Below are positions 54,070-62,985 of a DNA stretch of 64,000 nt, piece by piece. The first letter of the stretch is position 1; every line of letters begins with the position of its first letter. Below the pieces are notes generated by a model. The model saw nothing but the letters and a program-made list of their open reading frames with translations. It was not told the DNA's origin and searched no databases. The translations under genes were made by a program, and so were the position numbers. This DNA is from Pirellulaceae bacterium (GTDB lineage: Bacteria; Planctomycetota; Planctomycetia; Pirellulales; Pirellulaceae), in assembly GCA_018402565.1 (NCBI GenBank), contig JAGYIQ010000005.1, positions 434,001-498,000 on the forward strand, given 5' to 3'.

Positions 54070-55860
54070 ATGATTTCCCCCCGCCCCACCCTCCTACCGG
54101 TGCTGTTATCGCTGCCGCGGTCACTGTTACTGCCACTGCCGCGGTCACTATCACTGTCGCGGTCACTGCCACTGCTCGTCGCGCTCGCCGTGGTGCTGAC
54201 GAGCAGCTGCGCGGGAACACTGCGGGTCGGTGCTGCTGATCTTGATTCCCAGTCAGCCCCCAACGGCCCGCCCGACCGACCCTCGCCAGCGGCCGACGAC
54301 GGCCGTGGTGACTTAAACTCTTTTTTCGATTTTGACCTGCCGTCGCCCCCCCATGGCCGCTGGTTGCGGCCGATGGATCTGGGCGATCGGCCCCTGGTGG
54401 TACTGCGGATCGCATCGTGGTCGGCCAATTGTCGCCGCTTGCTGCCCCTGTGGCAGCGGCAACTGGAGCGAGCCATCCGTGCGGGTGAAATCAATGTGGT
54501 GCTGATCGCCGAGGAACAGCAGTGGGAGCGGGCCGTTTGGCTGTGCCAACAGTCCGGCATCGACTGGCCGCTGCTGCATGACGCCCTGCCCCAGCACCCG
54601 ATGGTCGACTACCCGAGCGTGAGTGTCGTGGATCGCCATGGGCACGTACTTCAATCTCGGCTGACACTGACGCAAGCCGCCAGCCGCTCGTGGGGGCAAC
54701 CGCCAGCGGCGGCGGTGATCGCTTCACCCGCGCCCGATCGATGGGCCGACCAAGCTTTGAGCTCACTCGCGGACGCCTTCCGGCAACAGCGACAACAGTC
54801 CGCTCCGTTGGCCGAACTGCAACCGCTGGCCGATCACCTGCTGCGGCGGTGCTTCTTTGCTGCTCCGACCGAGACCCCCGAGATATTGGCTCCCTTGACG
54901 ACTTATTACCGCGAGGCGCTCTTCAGCACGCAAGAGGCGGCCTGGGCCTTTCGTCTGGGTGTGGCCCATCGTCTCTGGTTCGACCAGCAGCGTCAGCTGG
55001 GATCGATTCAAGCCGAACAGTGGCAGGAATCCGTGAATTTTTTGCAATGGGCCAACCGAGCGGCTCCGCCAGGCAACTCGGGATCGCCCCACCCGGAATC
55101 GACTCCCGCGGGGGCGGCCCGCGGCACTGCCACCGGTCGCTGGGAGGCGTGGCTACAGCCTTACCGGCCCTTGGTGGATCGACCCACCGCGGCCTACGCC
55201 CCGGCAGCCGGGGCGGCCACGCCACTGTTGTATAGTGAGACCACTGCCCAACCGGCCGATTGGCGACCGTCGGCCGACTTCCTGAACGAACGGCCGGCCG
55301 ATTTTGCAGCGGCCACCGCCGTGCCCTGGACCTCCGTACGAACTCAGAGCGTCTGGGTGTTAGGAACCGAAGATCCTGCAGCGGCCGGCCAATGGGCTCG
55401 GTTATTCCTGCACGTGCAGTTGAAACGGGGCGATTGGGACCTGACCCAAGCCACCCACTTGGACTGGCAGTGGCCGTCACCGTCGTCCGCTGAACCGCGC
55501 CCGCAGTGGCTGCCGGCCGAAGTACAAGCCTCGGACACGCCGGCTAACGCGAGGGCTCGCACGCCGGCAAACGCGGGGGCTCGCACGCCGGCCAACGCGG
55601 GGGCTCGCGCGGCAGCCAACGCGGGGATCGAGTCCGAAGACCGGTCGACTTGCGCCACGGCCGTTTGGCTGGAAGCGGATGTCTGGCTACCAGTGCCGGT
55701 CCCGCCCGTTGCGGCACTCTCGGCGGGTGATAGCCCACTGCCGCCAGCCCGCAATGCGACGCTCTACTTTTATGGTCAGGACCCGTCGACTGGGCACAGG
55801 GTGCCCCGCCGGTTGGACTTTTTCTTGCCGCCGCCCACCCAGGCCAAACTTGACTGGTGA
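54070..55860 (+). CDS. secreted protein with thioredoxin-like region, unknown function
   Basis: A 596-residue protein. The N-terminus is a Leu/Ser/Pro/Arg-rich stretch made by a tandem DNA repeat (about 54110-54180), then a hydrophobic segment (LVALAVVLTSSCAG) that could be a lipobox. Residues about 100-190 resemble a thioredoxin fold without the CxxC (RPLVVLRIASWSANCRRLLP, INVVLIAEEQQWERAVW, YPSVSVVDRHGHVL). The rest is unrecognised; at about residues 495-520 four TPANAGAR-like units come from a 24 bp DNA repeat near 55550-55625. It lies 56 bp after cpaE and may be transcribed with it. Confidence 0.65.
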   Translation: MISPRPTLLPVLLSLPRSLLLPLPRSLSLSRSLPLLVALAVVLTSSCAGTLRVGAADLDSQSAPNGPPDRPSPAADDGRGDLNSFFDFDLPSPPHGRWLRPMDLGDRPLVVLRIASWSANCRRLLPLWQRQLERAIRAGEINVVLIAEEQQWERAVWLCQQSGIDWPLLHDALPQHPMVDYPSVSVVDRHGHVLQSRLTLTQAASRSWGQPPAAAVIASPAPDRWADQALSSLADAFRQQRQQSAPLAELQPLADHLLRRCFFAAPTETPEILAPLTTYYREALFSTQEAAWAFRLGVAHRLWFDQQRQLGSIQAEQWQESVNFLQWANRAAPPGNSGSPHPESTPAGAARGTATGRWEAWLQPYRPLVDRPTAAYAPAAGAATPLLYSETTAQPADWRPSADFLNERPADFAAATAVPWTSVRTQSVWVLGTEDPAAAGQWARLFLHVQLKRGDWDLTQATHLDWQWPSPSSAEPRPQWLPAEVQASDTPANARARTPANAGARTPANAGARAAANAGIESEDRSTCATAVWLEADVWLPVPVPPVAALSAGDSPLPPARNATLYFYGQDPSTGHRVPRRLDFFLPPPTQAKLDW

Positions 55861-56015
55861 GCATAATCGTCAGCTCGAAGGTTCCACTTCTTACGGCGAT
55901 CGGTTTCCCGGTTTATTTCGGTGCCGAAATGTGCGACAATAGGACGGTAGCACCCGGGTGAGATTCCGGCGAGCATGGAGGAAGAGGCGAGATTCATTTC
56001 TTAGGAGTGGAAGCG

Positions 56016-57350
56016 ATGAGGTCGATACTGACCGTGGTACTGGCCGGCGGACGTGGCGCACGGCTGGAACCTTTGACGCGCGACCGCGCCAAACCGGCCG
56101 TCCCGTTCGGCGGCGTCTATCGTATCATCGACTTCACGCTGTCGAATTGCCTCAACAGCGGCCTCCGCAACATCTTGTTGTTGACGCAGTACAAAGCGAT
56201 GAGCCTGGATCGGCACATCAACATGGGGTGGAATCGCTATTTCTGTCGCGAGCTGGGCGAAGCCATCGACATCATCCCGCCGCAACAGCGGGTCGACCAA
56301 CAGTGGTATCAGGGTACCGCGGACGCGGTCTATCAAAACATCTACGCCATCGAGAAATCTCGGCCCGACTACATCGTGATCCTGGCTGGCGACCACATCT
56401 ACAAGATGAACTACGCGCACATGATCGACTTCCACATCGAGTCGGGTGCGGAGCTGACCATCGGTGCTCTGCCTGTATCGGTGGAGGAGGCGCGGAGCTT
56501 CGGTGTCATGCAGATCGATGCCAACCAACGCATCTGTGGCTTCCAGGAAAAGCCGCAATCGCCCCAAACGATCCCGGGCTCGACCGATTGCTGCTTGGCC
56601 AGCATGGGAATCTATGTGTTCAACGCCAAGTTCTTGTTGGAGCAACTGTGTCGCGATGCCACGCAGCTCAACAGCGCTCACGACTTTGGCAAGAACATCA
56701 TCCCCGGCGTGATCGACCAACACCGGGTGTTCGCTTACCCGTTCTCGGATGAGAACCGCAAGCAAACGCCGTACTGGCGAGACGTGGGCACCTTGGACGC
56801 TTATTACGAAGCCAGCATGGACTTGATCAGCGTCGACCCGCAGCTCAACCTCTACGACCAACACTGGCCGATCCGCACCTACCAGACCAATAGCCCGCCG
56901 CCCAAGTTCGTGTTTGGCTCGCGGGCCGATCAAGCCGATCCGCGGACCGGCGTGGCGATCGACAGCATGGTCTGCAGCGGCTCGGTCATCTCCGGTGGCC
57001 AAGTCTCACGCAGCATCGTCGGTCCCGACTGCCGCATCGAGGCCTACGCTCACGTGGAGGGCTCGGTGCTGTTCGACCGGGTCCAGATCGGGTCCGGAGC
57101 GAGAATTCGCAACGCGATCATCGAAAAAGACGTGCGGATCCCGCATGACATCGAGATCGGCTACGACATAGCCCAGGACCGTCAGCGGGGCCTGACAGTC
57201 TCCGACAATGGGTTGGTGGTCGTCGCCAAGGGAGCCGGCATCGAGCGACTGGGGGGTTCGACGACCCGAGTGGCGAAATCGATCATCCGAGCTCCATTTT
57301 TCGAAAAAACCCCCGCGAAATCGCTCAGCGAACTGCCCCATCCCAACTAG
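56016..57350 (+). CDS. glgC: glucose-1-phosphate adenylyltransferase
   Basis: A 444-residue protein. It has VVLAGGRGARLEPLTRDRAK, KPAVPFGGVYRIIDFTLSNC, QYKAMSLDRHINMGWNRYF, GTADAVYQN, ILAGDHIYKMNY, GFQEKP and YWRDVGTLDAYYEASMDL, then a left-handed beta helix. It makes ADP-glucose, the committed step of bacterial glycogen synthesis. ATG 56016 follows AGGAG by 8 nt; a GTG at 56007 overlaps that site and is rejected. No glgA or glgB gene is in the window. The repeat cluster begins immediately after the stop codon. Confidence 0.95.
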   Translation: MRSILTVVLAGGRGARLEPLTRDRAKPAVPFGGVYRIIDFTLSNCLNSGLRNILLLTQYKAMSLDRHINMGWNRYFCRELGEAIDIIPPQQRVDQQWYQGTADAVYQNIYAIEKSRPDYIVILAGDHIYKMNYAHMIDFHIESGAELTIGALPVSVEEARSFGVMQIDANQRICGFQEKPQSPQTIPGSTDCCLASMGIYVFNAKFLLEQLCRDATQLNSAHDFGKNIIPGVIDQHRVFAYPFSDENRKQTPYWRDVGTLDAYYEASMDLISVDPQLNLYDQHWPIRTYQTNSPPPKFVFGSRADQADPRTGVAIDSMVCSGSVISGGQVSRSIVGPDCRIEAYAHVEGSVLFDRVQIGSGARIRNAIIEKDVRIPHDIEIGYDIAQDRQRGLTVSDNGLVVVAKGAGIERLGGSTTRVAKSIIRAPFFEKTPAKSLSELPHPN

Positions 57351-57815
57351 GGGCTTGTTGATTTGTCCGTAGCGGAACGCGTCAACGGCTTGTTGATTTT
57401 TCCGTAGCGGAACGCGTCAAGGGCTTCGATTGATGGGAAAATGCCCTGTTATCACCCGATTTCATTAAATCGGGCCGCAATTTCGCGAGCAAGTCTGGAA
57501 AAATCAACAAGCCCTCAAGCGTTTCGATTGACGGGAAACTGCCGTGTTTTTGCACGACTTCCTTGAATCGGACGGCAATTTCGCGTGCAAGTCTGGAAAA
57601 ATCAACAAGCCCTCAAGCGTTTCGATTGACGGGAAACCCCGTGTTTTTGCACGATTTCCTTGAATCGGGCGGGAATTTCGCGTGTAAGTCTGGAAAAATC
57701 AACAAGCCCTCAAGCGTTTCGATTGACGGGAAACTGCCGTGTTTTCGCACGATTTCCTTGAATCGGGCGGGAATTTCGCGTGTAAGTCTGGAAAAATCAA
57801 CAAGCCCCTCGGGCC
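57351..57815. repeat. dispersed palindromic repeat, about four tandem copies
   Basis: Starts with a duplicated GGCTTGTTGATTTKTCCGTAGCGGAACGCGTCAA end, then a full unit to GGAAAAATCAACAAGCCC at about 57511, followed by three more units of about 110 bp. They share CAAGCGTTTCGATTGACGGG, a CCGTGTTTTYGCACGA segment, TTCCTTGAATCGG and TTTCGCGTGYAAGTCTGG. Neighbouring units overlap through a shared GGAAAAATCAACAAGCCCTC joint. Confidence 0.92.
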
Positions 57816-58044
57816 GGGCCGCCACAACCGGGAAAATTCGTCAAAGCCGGAAGTTCTGACCACAATTGGTGGGCAAAAGGTCGGGGTCCGATTAAATTAG
57901 GACCGATCAGCGCGCCGAGGCTCCTGCAGCCTCGGCCGGGTCGCCCGGTTTGGTCGTCGGGCGCTGTGTCACCAGCTTTACGACCGGCCCGCTGGCCGGG
58001 CCGAATTCTCCCCCCGTCGTTTCCGGAACGTTGTGGTCTGCCCT
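57816..58044. other. intergenic region downstream of the repeat cluster
   Basis: About 230 bp. It includes GCCGAGGCT-CCTGC-AGCCTCGGC (57914-57936), a 9 bp inverted repeat without a T-run, and a GGTCC/GGACC inverted pair around 57885-57905. No gene is supported. Confidence 0.4.
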
Positions 58045-60447
58045 ATGAAACTTGCAAGCCGTCACTGCCGTCGCTCGCTGTCCGGTTGGTCTTGGTTCGG
58101 CTCCCTCGCCTCCGCTGCCCTGGCGGTCTCCGTGGCGTCGCTGCACGACGGCTCGGGAATGGCCTGGGGGCAGCAGGACCCGTTCGGAGCGGCCAATCCG
58201 TTTGACTTGAGCGGACCGGCGGGCGGACCGGCCACGCCCTCGGTCATGGCGGGTGGCGGCACCGACGAGGGCACCGCCGACAATCCATTGGTGAGTTCGA
58301 TCACGCAACAGGACCTGTCGACTCCCGAGCGGCGCTTGCTGGCGGTGGAAACCTTGTTCTTATTGCAACAACCGGCCGCCGCCAATCGACTGATGGAGGC
58401 CCTCCAACAACCGCTGACCGGCGAAGCGGCTTACGACTTGGTCTGGGCGGTGACGTCGCCCCGCCTGTTGGGGATCGAAGCGCAAACGGAGCTGGCCCCG
58501 CAAGCCGCTGCCTGGTTGCGCGGCACGTTGGCCAATGCCATGCAGTACGCTCAAAGCGAACCCTCGACCGCTCGGGCACTCGAGCGGATGCAGGCCGGCC
58601 CGACTGCCGAACAGACCTTGGCTCGGGAGCAGCTGCTGACCATGGGCGTATCGGCCGCCCCCCAACTCCTGGCCAGGATGCAGAGCCTGATCGACGCGTC
58701 CGATCTGCAATCCGGCCAGCTGCGTCAACTGATTCAGATCATTCAGGCCGGACCGGACGGTTGGGACATCACGCTCCGCTCGGTCATGGGCCAAGAGGCC
58801 CCGCTCGAGACCGCCGCCATGCTGGGCTTGGCCGCTCGCGGTAGCTCGCCGCTGAATCAAGCCGCCGTGCTGGAGTGGACCCTCCGCCGTCGCGAGGCAG
58901 CCGGCTCCGCGGAGTTGGCTCCGGTCCTAGCTTTCTGGCGCACCCAATTGCAACAACAATTCGGCATCGACGCGAACAACCCCGCTGAGGTGGCCAAATG
59001 GTTCGAGCTGCTGAATCAGCAACAAGTCGATCGCTGGACCTCTGGCTCGCTCTCGCGGTATCAAGCCACCCAGCCAATACCCACCCATTGGCTGTGGGAT
59101 GCGGCTGCCGGCGGCTTCACGCCCCAACAGACCACGCCATTGGACACCGTGGCTCGCGACCACGCGCTGTTGGCCACCGCATGGCTCCGTGCGGATGAAA
59201 CCAACGAGGCCGCGCTCCGCAATTTTGTCGCCGCTCAATTCAAGCGCGCGAAGTTGTTAGGCGGTCTGGATCAACCATTGCCTCCCGCCGCTGTGACGAT
59301 TGCGTTGGAGTACCTGTCGCCGGTCCAATTGACCGACATGTTGCAGTCGGCCTTGGATCGCGGCCAGTGGCTGCTGGCCCAGTCCTTGCTGGAAGCCCTG
59401 CAAACCGCCGGCAGCTCCGAACTGCTGACAACCACCGCCGGGCGTTTGTCGGCCGTGGTCCAAGCCCTCAAAGCCTCCGATGCTCGCGTCCGCATGGCGG
59501 CGGTGCAGACGATCCTGACCTGGCAGCCCGAGAGCAGCTTTGCCGGAGCCAGCTACTTCAACCAAGAACTGCGCGAACTGTTCAACGCGCCCTTGGGAGC
59601 CGACGTCCTGATCGCGTCGATGAACCCCTACCACAGCGCCTACCTGGAAGCCCTGACCCGCCAGGCCGGTTGGCAGGCCACGGTCGCCTCATCCGCTGGA
59701 CAATTGGTCAGCGATTTCGAATTGTTCCCCGCCACGTTCTTGATCATTACCGACGCCTTGGGCGACGTGCCCTACCTGAGCGTGATCGACAAGATCCGCA
59801 CGTCCGCCAAGGGCAAGACGATTCCGATTCTGCTGCTGGTGCGGACCGAGAACCTGAACAACGCCCGCAAGATGCTGGAAACCGAACGACCCGACCCCAT
59901 GATTCGCATCGCCGAAATGAGCGAAGACGGCAGCCAGCTGCTGCCCTGGTTGGAGGAAGTCAGCTTACTGACCGTGCACTCCGGCCAACTCTCCTCCCGC
60001 GTGGCCCTGGATCACGCCGAACAGGCTCTGGCCAAACTGCAACCTTGGCTGGAGTCCCAGCGGTCCCGCCGCCTGCTGGATTTCTCCGTCATGTCAGCCG
60101 GAGCCCGCGGCCTGCTGAGCCTGGCCCCCAACAGCGCACCGCACATCGTCAAGCTGCTGTCGCACTACGGCGATCCCGAGACCCAGGTCTACCTGGCCAG
60201 TGTCGCGGCCGATGCGGCCATTGCCCCCGCCGTTCGCTCCGCCGCCGCGGCCGGCTTCCGCGACTCGGTCCAACGCTTCGGCACACTGCTGACCTCCGAC
60301 CAAATCCGAGCCGCCTACGCACGACAGAATCGCAGTGCCCAGGAAGGCGAGTTCACCCAGGCCCTGCTCAACTCGTTGCTCGATACCCTGGAAGCCCGCA
60401 GCCGCCGACAACCCTTCGATACCCTGGCGCCCGTCCCCACGCTGTGA
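58045..60447 (+). CDS. large secreted helical-repeat protein, unknown function
   Basis: An 800-residue protein with a signal-type N-terminus (SWFGSLASAALAVSVAS, about residues 15-35). Most of it is alpha-helical and rich in Ala, Leu and Gln, with repeating helix pairs that suggest HEAT-like repeats (for example TPERRLLAVETLFLLQQPAA, APQLLARMQSLIDASDL). Residues about 535-650 differ: VLIASMNPYHSAYLEALTRQ, ATFLIITDALGDVPYLSVID and GKTIPILLLVRTEN resemble a receiver-like alpha/beta domain. I cannot assign a function. GTG 58033 is an alternative start. Confidence 0.7.
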   Translation: MKLASRHCRRSLSGWSWFGSLASAALAVSVASLHDGSGMAWGQQDPFGAANPFDLSGPAGGPATPSVMAGGGTDEGTADNPLVSSITQQDLSTPERRLLAVETLFLLQQPAAANRLMEALQQPLTGEAAYDLVWAVTSPRLLGIEAQTELAPQAAAWLRGTLANAMQYAQSEPSTARALERMQAGPTAEQTLAREQLLTMGVSAAPQLLARMQSLIDASDLQSGQLRQLIQIIQAGPDGWDITLRSVMGQEAPLETAAMLGLAARGSSPLNQAAVLEWTLRRREAAGSAELAPVLAFWRTQLQQQFGIDANNPAEVAKWFELLNQQQVDRWTSGSLSRYQATQPIPTHWLWDAAAGGFTPQQTTPLDTVARDHALLATAWLRADETNEAALRNFVAAQFKRAKLLGGLDQPLPPAAVTIALEYLSPVQLTDMLQSALDRGQWLLAQSLLEALQTAGSSELLTTTAGRLSAVVQALKASDARVRMAAVQTILTWQPESSFAGASYFNQELRELFNAPLGADVLIASMNPYHSAYLEALTRQAGWQATVASSAGQLVSDFELFPATFLIITDALGDVPYLSVIDKIRTSAKGKTIPILLLVRTENLNNARKMLETERPDPMIRIAEMSEDGSQLLPWLEEVSLLTVHSGQLSSRVALDHAEQALAKLQPWLESQRSRRLLDFSVMSAGARGLLSLAPNSAPHIVKLLSHYGDPETQVYLASVAADAAIAPAVRSAAAAGFRDSVQRFGTLLTSDQIRAAYARQNRSAQEGEFTQALLNSLLDTLEARSRRQPFDTLAPVPTL

Positions 60448-60450
60448 CAG

Positions 60451-60534
60451 GCGGAGGGCGCAGCGCAAACCGCGGAGGGCAAAGGGCAAACCGCGGAGGG
60501 CGCAGCGCAAACCGCGGAGGGCGCAGTGCACCTC
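60451..60534. repeat. 21 bp tandem repeat, four copies
   Basis: GCGGAGGGCGCAGCGCAAACC begins at 60451, 60472, 60493 and 60514, with few changes. It starts just after the stop of the previous gene. A separate 14 bp repeat (ATCGTGGGGCCTGG, about three copies) follows at 60569-60610. Confidence 0.9.
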
Positions 60535-60656
60535 GCTTGTGGGAGACAGGCGCCGCCGCGTGGAGCCTGAATCGTGGGGCCTGGATCGTGGGGCCTGGAT
60601 CGTGGAGCGGAAATGCCGGAGTGCGCAGGGACAGCCGCCAACGCCGCGGCCCCATC

Positions 60657-60733
60657 ACCACTCACTGCTCACCACTCACCACTCACCACTCACCACTCAC
60701 CACTCACCACTCACCACTCACCACTCACCACTC
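60657..60733. repeat. heptanucleotide microsatellite (CCACTCA)n
   Basis: About nine to ten copies of a 7 bp unit with one interruption near the left end. It is 180-250 bp upstream of the lipoprotein gene start, with no gene in between. Confidence 0.93.
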
Positions 60734-60911
60734 CCGATGTCCCGACTCTGTAACATGGTCTCCCAATCGGCTTGTGATTGCCTAGGATCCACGGGGCTTC
60801 TCTAGTAGCTTGGAGAGGGGGGAGAACGAGGCGTCTGGCTGGGCCAGCGTCCGGTTGCCCCGCGGCCGATTTCCACGTCCGTCGCTACGCTCCACCGTTG
60901 GAACCCGTCGC

Positions 60912-62888
60912 ATGGTTGCTCAAGTTATTGCCGACCGTTTGGCCACTGCCTACCGTTTGACTCTGCCCTGGTGGTTGGGTTGCTGCTTGTTCGCCCTGGG
61001 GTGCAATGGCGGCGACCAAGACGCGAAGAAATCTGGCTTCCAGATGACAGACGCGGACCAACGGCCTGTGCCGGTCACCGGCCGTCAAAGCGAGCAGTTG
61101 GCCCGCGCTCTGAATTTGGTCAAGAGCGACGACGTGGCCGAATGGGAAGTGTTCGAGAACAGCGTCACCGACTCGCTGAATACGGCTTGGAACGTGGCCA
61201 AGTCAACCGAGGGCCAGCAGTCCATGGCCGCGGCCGTGCCGGATTGGCAGCGTTCCCCGCTGTTGGCGACTTTGCCCGCGGTTTACCAAGCCGGTTTGAG
61301 TTGGCAGAACTTTGACTCCGAGACCTTTCTCTATACGGACGCGTTTTACCTGCAAGAGCAGTATTGGCTGAGCCAAATCGTCGACCGCGTCCGACGGGCG
61401 GGCGCCGGCACCCGCTTCAGTTACCTGACCCACGCCGGCCGGCCGCAGCCGCAGAGCCTGACGCAGGCCCTGCAAGCCAACGATCCGGCCTTGGCTCCCG
61501 AGCAAGCCGAGTCATTGGCGTTGGCGCTCACACTGTTTGACTGGAGCGTGAGAAACGTCTCGGGCGAACCGTTCCCACCCGCTTGGGACGAAGCCGAGGC
61601 CGCGGAGCAAGCGGTCCGACCGCTCGAACCCGATCAACCTCGTTCGTTTGCCGGCGTCCGCGGGGCCGGTTACCGCAACTACGTGTGGCAGACACTCAAT
61701 TACGGCCGCGGTGATACCTGGGAACAGGGGCACTTGTTCCTCCAACTGGCTCGGCACGCCGGACTGGACGCCTGCGTGATCGGACTGCCCAAGGTGGCAC
61801 CCACGTCGATGTTGCCCCGGGTGGCTCATCCATCCCTCACGCCCTGGGCCATCGGGATTCTGTTGGGCGACAACCTCTATTTGTTCGACCCGCGGCTGGG
61901 CCTGCCGCTGCATCACCCCGAGACCTTAGCAGTTCTGACGCTGCAACAAGCCCAGGAGAATCCGGCTTGGCTGCAGTGGCAAGGCTTGACGCCCGAAGAA
62001 TCCACCGAGGCCGACTCAGTGTATCCGGTCCGTGCCAGTGATCTGCGGGACATGGTCGCCTTGCTGGATTACCCCTTGGAGGGATTCTCGCTCCGCTGCC
62101 AATTTCTGCAACGCAATTTGACCGGAACCAATCGGTTCGATCTGTATTTCTCGCCCGACGATGTCGCCGCTCGCTTGCGGCAGCTACCTGGCATCTCGGA
62201 CGTTCAACTGTGGGCCCTGCCGGTGGAGATCCTGATCTTTCGCGAAACCATCCGGGAAGCCGCCCGCCGCGCCACTCGCGATCGCTACGTGCAGGCCAAG
62301 CTGCAATGGCGGACCCAAGAAGAAGGCTATTTCGACGACTTCCCCCTGCTCCGCCGTTCCCGCGTGCTATTTCTCCTCGGTCGTTTTCAACCCGACCCGA
62401 GCGAATTGGTGGCCGATTGCTTTCGCGAATTCCAGCGGATGAACTACAGTGACGATGATTGGCGCAATATCGCCGATAATCCGGAATTGCAAAAAACACT
62501 GGGGCTGTACCAAGCCGCTGGCCAATCCGCCGAAGAGTTTCGCCAAGCCCTGGAGGGCCAAAAAGCCGCCATGACCTTGGTCCGTGGCGACGCCAAGCTC
62601 TACATGGCCCTGGCCCACAGCGAGATCCAGAATCACAGCACCGCCCTCAACATGCTCCGCCATGTCCCCAAGTACGATTTGTCCGCCAAGTGGACCCGAC
62701 ACACCGAATACCTCAAGGCCCGGTCGCTCGAGTCCATGAAGAACTACGAAGCCGCCATCGCTACCTATCAGGAAAGCGCCCGCCAGTTCCGCTCCGCCCG
62801 CTCGCCACGCGACTATGGCAACTTGCTGCGGGTGCGAATCTTGCAGCGACAAATGTCAACCCTGCCCCAAGAACAGGCTGGTCAGTAA
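60912..62888 (+). CDS. lipoprotein with transglutaminase-like region and TPR-like C-terminus
   Basis: A 658-residue protein. The N-terminus has a hydrophobic segment and the lipobox FALGC (Cys31 or near). Residues about 220-330 contain GDTWEQGHLFLQLARHAGLD, ACVIGLP and GDNLYLFDPRLGLPL, resembling the core of bacterial transglutaminase-like domains, but the catalytic Cys-His-Asp triad is not clear. The C-terminal about 150 residues have helix pairs (KLYMALAHSEIQNHSTALNM, YEAAIATYQESARQF) like tetratricopeptide repeats. It is probably membrane-anchored and faces the periplasm. The frame is open to 60810; ATG 60912 was chosen for the signal peptide. Confidence 0.7.
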   Translation: MVAQVIADRLATAYRLTLPWWLGCCLFALGCNGGDQDAKKSGFQMTDADQRPVPVTGRQSEQLARALNLVKSDDVAEWEVFENSVTDSLNTAWNVAKSTEGQQSMAAAVPDWQRSPLLATLPAVYQAGLSWQNFDSETFLYTDAFYLQEQYWLSQIVDRVRRAGAGTRFSYLTHAGRPQPQSLTQALQANDPALAPEQAESLALALTLFDWSVRNVSGEPFPPAWDEAEAAEQAVRPLEPDQPRSFAGVRGAGYRNYVWQTLNYGRGDTWEQGHLFLQLARHAGLDACVIGLPKVAPTSMLPRVAHPSLTPWAIGILLGDNLYLFDPRLGLPLHHPETLAVLTLQQAQENPAWLQWQGLTPEESTEADSVYPVRASDLRDMVALLDYPLEGFSLRCQFLQRNLTGTNRFDLYFSPDDVAARLRQLPGISDVQLWALPVEILIFRETIREAARRATRDRYVQAKLQWRTQEEGYFDDFPLLRRSRVLFLLGRFQPDPSELVADCFREFQRMNYSDDDWRNIADNPELQKTLGLYQAAGQSAEEFRQALEGQKAAMTLVRGDAKLYMALAHSEIQNHSTALNMLRHVPKYDLSAKWTRHTEYLKARSLESMKNYEAAIATYQESARQFRSARSPRDYGNLLRVRILQRQMSTLPQEQAGQ

Positions 62889-62985
62889 TCAAATTACAGA
62901 ATTGGAAATCAGCCGCAGTGCGTTAGCACCCGGTTTTTCCTTTTATTGCTTTTTTTGCTTTTCGTGGTCCCTCATTCCGATCTCA

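Noticed and set aside
57914..57936. Intrinsic terminator after glgC
   Set aside because: A good 9 bp stem but no T-run on either strand, and it is over 550 bp from the glgC stop.
57907..58308. Minus-strand gene ahead of the 58045 gene
   Set aside because: Only the last about 35 residues look protein-like; the rest is antisense to the signal-peptide region of a better-supported gene.
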